Assembly: GCF_900626285.1 (NCBI RefSeq)
Contig: NZ_LR131147.1
Location: forward strand, 833,609-897,608
Source: Intestinimonas massiliensis (ex Afouda et al. 2020)
GTDB taxonomy: Bacteria > Bacillota > Clostridia > Oscillospirales > Oscillospiraceae
DNA length: 64,000 bases
Direction of reading: 5' to 3'
Shown here: positions 18,721-26,400 of the stretch, piece after piece
Numbering within the stretch: position 1 is the first letter of the stretch
How the letters are laid out: each line of letters begins with the position of its first letter
Program-made: the position numbers and the translations under genes
The notes under the pieces: model-generated
Seen by the model: the letters and a program-made list of their open reading frames with translations, nothing else
What the model was told of the DNA's origin: nothing
Databases searched by the model: none

Positions 18721-19536
18721 ATGAAAAAACGAGCCCTTCGTGTGCTTGCCTGCCTGGCTATCTGCTTCACGCTGGCCATTCCGGCATACGCTACCGAGAG
18801 CGGCGTCACGGTTACCGTCAACGGTACCGCCATCGAGACGGGATTTACCTCTCAGGTACTGAATAAGCAGACCTATGTCTCCTATTATGCCGTTGTAAAA
18901 GCGCTCTATCCCGACGCCACCGCAGTGTGGGCCAACAACCAGGCGGAAGTGACCGCCACCGGCCTGAAGCTGTGCATCAAGCCCGAGGCCAAGTATATTG
19001 TGGCCAACGGCCGCTACCTGTACGTCCGCGACGGAGTCAAGGTGGACGGCAATCACATTCTGGTCCCGGTGCGCGTTCTGTGCGAGGCGCTGGGCGCCTC
19101 GGTCACCTGGAATGCCGCTACCTCCACCGCTACCATCATCGGCGGTTCCGGCCCCATCACTTCCGGCGACAGCTACTATGATTCCGAGGATCTGTACTGG
19201 CTCTCCCGGATCATCTACGCCGAGAGCGGCAACCAGTCCCTGGAAGGCAAGATCGCCGTGGGCAACGTGGTGCTCAACCGTGTGGCCAGCACCCAGTTCC
19301 CCAACACCGTCTACGGCGTCATTTTCCAGCGCAACCAGTTCACTCCGGCTTCCAGCGGATCCATCAACCGCACGCCCAGTGCGGAGAGCGTGATCGCCGC
19401 AAAGCTGTGCCTGGACGGCGCCAACACCGCCGGCAACGCGCTGTACTTCATCAACCCCAAAGTTTCCCCCAACAGCTGGGCGGCCCGGAACTGCACCTAT
19501 GTGGCCACCATCGGCGCCCACGCTTTCTTTGCCTGA
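18721..19536 (+). CDS. SleB-like cell wall hydrolase with copper-amine-oxidase-like domain
   Basis: 271 residues. Signal peptide (residues 1-24, cleavage near AYA), then a copper amine oxidase N-terminal-like repeat domain (about 25-140, with HILVPVRVLCEALGA) that probably binds the cell wall. The C-terminal cell wall hydrolase domain (about 150-271) begins with YWLSRIIYAESGNQSLEGK and contains the family core VGNVVLNR. SleB-type enzymes cut spore cortex or vegetative peptidoglycan; the glutamate in AESGNQ is the presumed catalytic acid. AGGAGG precedes the ATG. Confidence 0.88.
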   Translation: MKKRALRVLACLAICFTLAIPAYATESGVTVTVNGTAIETGFTSQVLNKQTYVSYYAVVKALYPDATAVWANNQAEVTATGLKLCIKPEAKYIVANGRYLYVRDGVKVDGNHILVPVRVLCEALGASVTWNAATSTATIIGGSGPITSGDSYYDSEDLYWLSRIIYAESGNQSLEGKIAVGNVVLNRVASTQFPNTVYGVIFQRNQFTPASSGSINRTPSAESVIAAKLCLDGANTAGNALYFINPKVSPNSWAARNCTYVATIGAHAFFA

Positions 19537-19545
19537 ATTGTAAAT

Positions 19546-19580
19546 CACGGCCCGATCCCCCAGGGATCGGGCCGTCTTTT
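19546..19580 (+). terminator. Terminator of the SleB-like gene
   Basis: CGGCCCGATCC paired with GGATCGGGCCG, then TCTTTTATTTTC, directly behind the stop at 19536. Confidence 0.85.
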
Positions 19581-19609
19581 ATTTTCTTTTGCTTTTTTGA
19601 AAATAGGGC

Positions 19610-19637
19610 TTGACGTAGCGAAAAAATATGCTATAAT
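19610..19637 (+). promoter_or_regulatory. Promoter of tRNA-Ser
   Basis: TTGACG (19610-19615), 16-bp spacer, TATAAT (19632-19637), 42 nt before the mature tRNA end. Confidence 0.75.
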
Positions 19638-19679
19638 AACTTTTACTGTCCGTCCTGAACGGCGGCAGGAATTGAATAT

Positions 19680-19771
19680 GGAGTAGTATCGAAGTGGTCA
19701 TAACGAGCACGACTGGAAATCGTGTAGCCGTCAAAAGCGGCTCGAGGGTTCGAATCCCTCCTACTCCGCCA
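19680..19771 (+). tRNA. tRNA-Ser (anticodon GGA)
   Basis: A 7-bp acceptor stem (GGAGTAG with CTACTCC), discriminator G and encoded CCA. The anticodon arm CACGA-CTGGAAA-TCGTG gives anticodon GGA, the long variable arm is typical of type II tRNA, and the T-arm is GGGTTCGAATCCC. The ICE begins just downstream, and tRNA 3-prime ends are common integration sites, but I found no second copy of the tRNA end on the right side. Confidence 0.95.
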
Positions 19772-19796
19772 AATTGTGTTGATAAAAAGATGCACA

Positions 19797-19830
19797 GCAA
19801 AAACGCCACACGAAAGTGTGGTGTTTTTGC
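19797..19830 (+). terminator. Terminator of tRNA-Ser
   Basis: GCAAAAACGCCACAC and complement around GAAA; the descending arm contains the U-run (GTTTTTGC). Confidence 0.75.
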
Positions 19831-19976
19831 TATTCTGAGCAAAAAAGAAGGAAAATGAAGGCAAAAAGTTCGTTTTAATAAAAGAGAGCCAAATTCACCC
19901 CAAACCGAGCCGCCTGTGATACAGGAGCGAAGCCAGAATGGACTGCACTGATTCAAACAGTTGAACATTACAGCAG

Positions 19977-20026
19977 AAACCGCCCACACTGTTCAGGAGA
20001 ACCCTGAATGGTGTGGGCGGTTTTTT
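19977..20026 (+). terminator. Hairpin with T-run in the ICE left flank
   Basis: A long stem with internal mismatch (AAACCGCCCACAC and complement, plus TTCAGG/CCTGAA) is followed by TTTTTTG. It lies in a gene-free stretch (19831-20150) and may insulate the ICE from chromosomal transcription. Confidence 0.75.
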
Positions 20027-20150
20027 GTTTTCCCTGACCTTGGTACTTATGCTTCGGTTGTTCCCCATTCTTTGTTGGTGTTGGTAATAGCTTTCCCCAT
20101 GCTTTCCAGCTATACTTGCGTTGCGATCAGCGAAAGGAGGACAGCAGGCA

Positions 20151-20582
20151 ATGCCGGCAACAAAAAATTTATGTGCCCTAATTGACCTGAACCTCCATAC
20201 GAAAGTATGCGAGGAACGGGAAAAAGCGGGTCAGACCACCAGCCAGTACATCACCCAACTGCTTATCGAATATTACGAGATGAAAGAAAACGGAGGGAAA
20301 CGCGACATGACTAACAATGGAAACAGGACAATGGCCTTCCAAATCCCGGAGGAGCTCTTCCAGAGAATCAAGCATCACCTGGATCGTGAGAGTGAGCGCC
20401 AGGGCCGGAAGGTGACCCAGCGGGAGTTCGTCCTGGGCCTGATCGAGGAAGCCCTGAGCAAAGCGGAAGCGGCCAGTGAGGAGGTGAACACGGAGGCCGG
20501 GGATAACATGGAGGGCGAGGCGGAACCGGAGCCAGACCAAGTAGAAAGCGGGGGTGACGAGGAAGCGGACCAGACAGCGTAA
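20151..20582 (+). CDS. Small ICE protein, possibly ribbon-helix-helix type
   Basis: 143 residues from ATG 20151; AAAGGAGG lies 10 nt upstream. Two similar short segments (LCALIDLNLHTKVCEEREK, and MAFQIPEELFQRIKHHLDRE from about residue 55) look like ribbon-helix-helix starts, a strand followed by two helices. The tail is acidic. An internal ATG (start of MTNNGNRT) has a GGAGGG before it and could give a shorter second product. Possibly a DNA-binding regulator of the first ICE operon. Function not established. Confidence 0.6.
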   Translation: MPATKNLCALIDLNLHTKVCEEREKAGQTTSQYITQLLIEYYEMKENGGKRDMTNNGNRTMAFQIPEELFQRIKHHLDRESERQGRKVTQREFVLGLIEEALSKAEAASEEVNTEAGDNMEGEAEPEPDQVESGGDEEADQTA

Positions 20583-20592
20583 GATAGAGTGA

Positions 20593-20642
20593 ACAGCCCG
20601 GAGAGACACCCTGGAGACAGGGCGTCTCTCCGGGCTGTTTTT
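20593..20642 (+). terminator. Strong terminator inside the first ICE operon
   Basis: A roughly 20-bp stem with one mismatch (ACAGCCCGGAGAGAC... and complement, loop GAGA) followed by TTTTTCGTTTTCG. It lies between the 20582 stop and the next gene, whose Shine-Dalgarno begins 9 nt later. Confidence 0.85.
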
Positions 20643-20655
20643 CGTTTTCGGGGAG

Positions 20656-21615
20656 GTGAGAAAAACGAAAGCAAGAACAGGCCATCGGTTCACGGACGCG
20701 GAGTTGGAGATCGCCAGAGAGACAGATCTGCCGGATCTGCTGGAACACCTGGGATATCAGGTCAGGCAGGTCGGCAGGTACCACACCACCAAGGAGATGG
20801 ACAGCCTTCGCATCAAAAACCGCCGCACATGGCGCCGCTACTCTGAGAATACAGGGGGAGACGCGATTACCTTCCTTCAGCGGTTTTGCGGCAAGAGCTT
20901 CCCGGAGGCGGTGGAATACCTGCTGGACTACCACGGGCGGGCCAGGGATTCCCCCGCCAAGCCGCGCCCAAAGGCTATGGCAGAGCCTAAGCAAATCTCC
21001 TTTGTCCTTCCCCCAGCAGACGCGGAGCACCGCCATGTGTTTGCCTATCTCAGAAAAAGAGGGGTGGCGCCGCAGGTGATCCGCGCTTTTCTGCAGGCCG
21101 GCCTGCTGTACGAGGATGCCAAGCACCACAACTGTGTCTTTGTGGGCAGGGATGCCAGCGGAGAACCCCGGTTTGCCAGCTGCCGCGGCACATACGACTG
21201 GAACGGGCCGGGATTCAAGGGGGATGTGGCCGGCAGCGACAAAAATATCGCCTTCCGCCTCCCCAGCAGGCCGGAGCTGGATTGGGTGCTGGTGTTCGAG
21301 GCGCCAGTAGATTTAATGAGTTACCTCACCCTGCGCCGGCAGGTCACCAGCAACGCCATCGCCCTGTGCGGCCTGTATGAGGGCGCCCTGGATACTTACC
21401 TGAAGGACAACCCCCACATCCGGCGGATCGCCCTGTGCCTGGATGCGGACGGCCCTGGGCAGGAGACGGCAGAGAGGCTTCAGGCCAAATATGAGGGAAT
21501 GGGCTACACCGTTAATATCCAGAAGCCGGCCAGAGGGAAGGACTGGAATGAGTATCTGCAGCAGCGTGGCCTGATCAAGGAGAGGAGGGATGCCCGCCAG
21601 TCCATGACCAGATAA
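20656..21615 (+). CDS. DUF3991/TOPRIM domain protein, primase-like
   Basis: 319 residues from GTG 20656. Residues 1-100 resemble a CHC2/DUF3991-type primase N-terminus (ELEIARETDLPDLLEHLGY, then WRRYSENTGGDAITFLQRF). From about 205 comes a TOPRIM domain, with WVLVFEAPVDLMSYL giving the conserved Glu and RIALCLDADGPGQ giving the DxD-like residues. Such proteins are common in Firmicutes ICEs and are thought to help replication or transfer of the single strand. The GTG lies within the GGGAGG itself, which is too close; ACG at 20665 sits at the ideal distance, so the true start may be non-standard. Confidence 0.8.
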   Translation: MRKTKARTGHRFTDAELEIARETDLPDLLEHLGYQVRQVGRYHTTKEMDSLRIKNRRTWRRYSENTGGDAITFLQRFCGKSFPEAVEYLLDYHGRARDSPAKPRPKAMAEPKQISFVLPPADAEHRHVFAYLRKRGVAPQVIRAFLQAGLLYEDAKHHNCVFVGRDASGEPRFASCRGTYDWNGPGFKGDVAGSDKNIAFRLPSRPELDWVLVFEAPVDLMSYLTLRRQVTSNAIALCGLYEGALDTYLKDNPHIRRIALCLDADGPGQETAERLQAKYEGMGYTVNIQKPARGKDWNEYLQQRGLIKERRDARQSMTR

Positions 21616-21661
21616 GCATCATCCAGGCCTATCAAATGAAAAAAGCAACGGAGGAACCACA

Positions 21662-22564
21662 ATGAAACACATTTTTACCACAGTGTGCGCCCTGGCCCTT
21701 GTCCTGGCCGGAACGGTCCCCGCGCTGGCCGCCGCGCCGGGGCAGGCAGCGGATTCCGCGCCGGACGCGCGCTATTATCCGGTTTCCGTGGAGGAATATA
21801 CGGCAGGGGATCTGGACGAGCCCCGGATCAGCAAGACTTACCGGCTGTCGCGCACGGATGACCCCTCCCTCATCCCCCGGTCAGATTTTGAACGGAACGG
21901 CAGGCTGTATTATCTGCTGGACATGACGCGGGAGGACGAGATCGGAGTAGACGTCAAGGCCCACACAGAAACCATCACTATGGCCAGCGATACGGACAAT
22001 ATGGAGGAGATCCTGCAGCGGCTGGCGGCGGAGCTGGAAGTTACAACGGAGGACGGTTACACCGGGACCCTGGCCCTGGATCACACCAGCGTCAAGGTGG
22101 CCGTGGATGGTTACGCCACCAAGACCAAGGCCCTCTCCGCCAGCCGCACCTATCCGAACCTGTCCGAGGCAGACGTCTCTCTCATCCCGAAAAGTATCGA
22201 GGACAACGGCAAGACCCTGACCCTGGCAGACGTCCAATGGGCCAGTACAGAGCAGACAGACGGCGCGGGCGGGATCGTCACCCGCTACACCGCTGCCGCC
22301 AGCTATACCGGCTCCAGCAGCTACCAGTATGCCACCGGCTATACCGTGGCGGCGGACTATAGCGGTGAAGTGGCCAAGACGGACAGCAATGTTGTGGTCT
22401 ATACGGCCATTTTTGGCAGTGTGGAAGCGCCGGAGGATAACAGCAATGTTCAGCAGAATATGGATCTGTCCGCGCTTAGGCTCCCTCTCTTAGTTGGCGG
22501 CGGCGTACTTCTGGCCGTTTTGGGCGGCCTCCTGCTGTTCAAGAAAACACGTGTAAGGAGATGA
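21662..22564 (+). CDS. Exported membrane-anchored protein of the surface module
   Basis: 300 residues. Signal peptide 1-24 (AALA cleavage region), a Thr/Ser/Tyr-rich extracellular domain, and a C-terminal membrane helix (about 272-294, LPLLVGGGVLLAVLGGLLLF) with a basic stop-transfer tail (KKTRVRR). There is no LPXTG motif before the helix. It sits 3 nt before the sortase gene, so it may scaffold or present the sortase or the giant surface protein. AACGGAGGAACCACA precedes the ATG. No family recognised. Confidence 0.75.
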   Translation: MKHIFTTVCALALVLAGTVPALAAAPGQAADSAPDARYYPVSVEEYTAGDLDEPRISKTYRLSRTDDPSLIPRSDFERNGRLYYLLDMTREDEIGVDVKAHTETITMASDTDNMEEILQRLAAELEVTTEDGYTGTLALDHTSVKVAVDGYATKTKALSASRTYPNLSEADVSLIPKSIEDNGKTLTLADVQWASTEQTDGAGGIVTRYTAAASYTGSSSYQYATGYTVAADYSGEVAKTDSNVVVYTAIFGSVEAPEDNSNVQQNMDLSALRLPLLVGGGVLLAVLGGLLLFKKTRVRR

Positions 22565-22567
22565 CCC

Positions 22568-23338
22568 ATGAAGCAATTGAAACTGCGCGGACTTTTGGCG
22601 GCGGCCATGTTGTGCGCCATGTGTGTTGTCCAAGCCAGCGCACTGGAATATACCATGGACGCTCCGGAGGACTACCTGTTCGCCCAGCCCACCAGCAACA
22701 ATACCATCTATGAGCGGGAGGACCCCAACGTGGACCGGAGCAAGAATGTCGCCCTGATCCCGCCTGCCTTTGGGAGTCCTACCAGCTACCTCCCCGGCAG
22801 TGGTGAGCCCCTTACACCAAATCTGCTTCCCGGCGCCCTGGACGTCGGCCTGGTCTCCCAGGTGGGGAGCGTCACCTATCCCGCCGTGGACACAAGCTCC
22901 GGCTGGATCGGGACGGCCTCCACCGGCTGGACGGATGTGACCAGCGACCTCTACTACTCCGGCGGCCACCTGGGGACGCTCCAGATACCGGCCATCGGCC
23001 TGAGCGTCAAGGTCTATGAGGGGACCAGCAGTTCCGTGCTGGCCAAGGGCGCGGGCCACTTCCCGGACACCAGCATTTGGGCCGGAAATGTCTGCGTCGC
23101 TGGCCACAACCGGGGCGTGAGGGACGACTTCGGGGACCTCCACACCCTGGAGCCCGGCGATACTGTCACCTGGACCACCAAGCTGGGCACCCGGACCTAC
23201 ACGGTAGTGTCGGTGGAAAAGGTGCTGGAGACCGACACCAGCGGCGCCGCCGCCACCACGGACAACCGCATGACGCTCTTTACCTGCGTCCGGGATCAGC
23301 GGGCCTACCGCTGGCAGGTCCAGGCGGTTGCGGTATGA
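22568..23338 (+). CDS. Sortase, apparently secreted (class D-like)
   Basis: 256 residues. The N-terminus looks like a cleavable signal peptide (cleavage near QASA, residues 21-24), and there is no other membrane helix. The sortase core covers about 135-256: LGTLQIPAIGLSVKVYEG, the catalytic histidine in AGHNRG, cysteine in TLFTCV and arginine in RAYRW. Sortases join LPXTG-type signals to lipid II or to pilin lysines. It sits between a membrane-anchored protein and the 1730-residue Cna-B protein, whose C-terminus is LPRTGY; that is the obvious substrate. Confidence 0.88.
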   Translation: MKQLKLRGLLAAAMLCAMCVVQASALEYTMDAPEDYLFAQPTSNNTIYEREDPNVDRSKNVALIPPAFGSPTSYLPGSGEPLTPNLLPGALDVGLVSQVGSVTYPAVDTSSGWIGTASTGWTDVTSDLYYSGGHLGTLQIPAIGLSVKVYEGTSSSVLAKGAGHFPDTSIWAGNVCVAGHNRGVRDDFGDLHTLEPGDTVTWTTKLGTRTYTVVSVEKVLETDTSGAAATTDNRMTLFTCVRDQRAYRWQVQAVAV

Positions 23339-23436
23339 GCGTGCCGCGGATCAAAATTCCCGTACCATCCATCACGGAAAACCGGCAGAACAGATCACGT
23401 ATTATTCTTCCAATCCCTTCCGCAAATTTGAATTAG
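23335..23436 (+). CDS. Possible 33-residue ORF coupled to sortase
   Basis: The ATG overlaps the sortase stop (ATGA), and the frame reads MSVPRIKIPVPSITEN and onwards to TAG at 23436, eight bases before the next ATG. It has no separate ribosome binding site and may depend on coupling. It may equally be untranslated spacer. Confidence 0.25.
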   Translation: MSVPRIKIPVPSITENRQNRSRIILPIPSANLN

Positions 23437-23444
23437 GAGGCGCC

Positions 23445-26400
23445 ATGAAAAAACTGTTATCCCTATTCCTTGCCTGCATCCTGGCCCTGGGTATCCTGCC
23501 CATGGGGGCCAGCGCCGCCGACAGCGTGGAGGCCGCCCTGGGGGAGGTCAACATCTACAACGGCGACTACGAGCTGGGCTACCTCTCCATCAACGGGGCG
23601 GTCAAAAAGCAGAAATATACCTATTTCCTCTACGAATCCAACAACGGAACTATGCGGGAATCCCCCGCCTACTGCGTCAATCCCACCCAGTACGGCGTGC
23701 CCCAGACCGTGGGGCCCGGCGAGAGCATCAAGTACCTGGCCGAGGAAAAGGCCAGCGACCCCAAGGTGGTGGGCATCATCTCCAACGGCTACCCTCACCG
23801 CTCCCTGGGGGAGCTGGACCTGGACAACAAGTACCAAGCCTACTACGCCACCAAGATGGCCCTCTGGTGCTACCTCATCCCCGGCTGGTCCATCAACAGC
23901 CTGAAGGTGGCCCCCGGACTCACCGGCGCGGAGCTGGACCGGGGGGAGCGCATCCTGGCCGCAGCCAAGGACATCTACCAGCGGGGCACCACCTACAACT
24001 ATATGCTGGACCCCCGCATGACCGTCACGGCGGACCGCTCCGCCGCCTATCCCGTCACCATCGGCGGCCGGGAGTACAAGCAGCAGGTGTTCACCGTCTG
24101 GAGCGAGACCTGGGTGTATGACTACGACGTGGCCGTGGCCTTCTCCGACCCCTCCCAGGTGCCAGAGGGCACGAAAATCGTGGACATGGACAACAACGAG
24201 ATCACCGCCGTCACCACCACCGGCGCCAACGACGGCTACGCCGGGCAGTTCAAGGTCCTCTACCCCCTGGGGGGCATCGAGGGGCGGTCCGGCAGCGTCC
24301 AGCTCTCCCTCTCCGCGCCCGTGGCCCAATACGCCGCCATGTATGCTGTCTGCCAGGAGAAGGACAAATACGGCAACCTGCAAAATTACATCTGCGACCT
24401 GGACAACAATGTGCGCCTGGACGTGGCCGCCATCAGCAGCTACGCGGACAGCCCGGAGGAGGAGCCCCCCGATACCGGCCTGAAAATTATCAAGCTGGAG
24501 GCGGGGACGAACATCCCCTTAGAGGGGGCCATCTTCTCCGTCACCGGCCCGGACGGGGAGCCCATCGGTTCTTTCTCCTCCAATTCGGACGGCGAGGTGC
24601 TGCTCCCCCTGACCCTCAGCGGCCTCTACACCGTCACCGAGGAAATCCCAAGCCGGTATCACCTGAAACCGGAGGAGGATACGCAGCAGGTCATGGTCCG
24701 CTACGGTGAGATCGCGGAAGTCACCTTCTGGAATGAGCCCTACGGCGAATTAAGGGTCATCAAGGAGGACGGAAGTACCGGCCGGGAGCTGGCCGGGGCC
24801 CGCATCCAAATCAAGCATATCGAGAGCGGCGCTACCTACACCGGCGAGACCACAACGGGAGGGTCCTATACGTTCTCCCGTATCCAGCCGGGGGCATACG
24901 AAATCGTGGAGCTCACCGCCCCGGAGGGCTGGCAGAGGGACCCCCAGACCTACACCACCAACGTCATCGCCGGGGACTGCGTGGAGTACACCCTGAAGAA
25001 CGAGGCCCTGCCCGGTCTGCGGATCATCAAGTATGACCGTCTGACCCATGAGACCATGGCCGGCGTCACGTTCCGTATCTGGCGGGATGGGGAGCTGCTG
25101 GGGGACTATGAGACGGACGCCCTGGGCGAGGTCTTGCTCACCGGCTGTCAGCCCGGCACATTCCGGGTGGAGGAACGCCAGAGCGACGACGCACACATCA
25201 CCGTCACCCCCCCCCAGGAGATCGAATTGAAGGCCGGGGACGGCATCAAAGAGCTGGTTTTCTTCAACGACAAAAAGCCCGGCATCCGCCTCATCAAGGT
25301 GGACAGCGGCGACCTCTCCAAACCCATCGCCAACGCCAAATTCTTATTTGAGGCGGTGGACGGGTCCTGGTCCCAGGAGCTGACCACCCTGGAGGACGGC
25401 GCCATCGACCTGTCCAAGCTCCCCACCGGCGCGGTGGTAGTAACGGAACTGGAGTGTCCGGGCTATGTCATCGACGACGCCCAGCGCGTCATCCACCTGG
25501 ACCCCAACGAGAACGCGGAATTTGTGTTCACTAACAGCAAGCTGCCCTCCCTCACCCTGACGAAGATCAGCGCGGATGGTATGCCCCTGGCCGGCGTCAC
25601 TTACAGCCTGACCCGCATTGAGGACGGCAGCCGGTACATGGACCAGACCACCTCGGCGGCGGGGACCATCACCTGGGAGGGCCTCAGCCCCGGCGTCTAT
25701 TCCCTAAAAGAGACCGATACCGTATCAGACCACATCCTGGACCCCAAGGAGCACCATGTGGAGCTGTTCCCCGGCAAAGACAGCACCATCGTGCTGGAAA
25801 ATGACCGCCGGCCCAATCTGACGGTGGTGAAACGGGACGCCGACACCGGGGCCCCCGTTGCCGATGCCGTGTTCCTGGTGGAGGCGGCGGACGGCCACAG
25901 CGTGGACGAGATCAGGACCGGGGCGGATGGGACGGCCACCCTGGAAAATTTGCTGCCCGGCGTGTACCAAATTTCCGAACAGTCGGTGCCGTCGCCCTAC
26001 CTGCTGGACGCGGAGCCCCAGCTTGTCACTCTCTATCCAAACCGGGACCGGACGGCCTATTTTGAAAATCACAAGGCGCCCACCATCCAGATCATCAAGG
26101 AAAATTCCATCACCCATGAGCGGTTAAGTAACGTTCGTTTCCAGGTGTGGTACGCCAGCAGCGACACGGAGACCGGCGAGTACAACGACCTGGGCGTGTT
26201 CACCACGGACGAGAACGGCCGCATTGAACTGACTGGCCCGGACAACGGCCTGCGGGACGGCTGGTTCCGGGTGAAGGAGCTGGAGCCGCCCACTGGATTC
26301 TCCATCAAGGACAGCGACACCCAGGAGGCGTTTGTCCAGGCTGGGAAGGGCCACACGTTCCTGTTTGAAAATACCCCTCTGTCGGCTTTGGTGGTGTATA

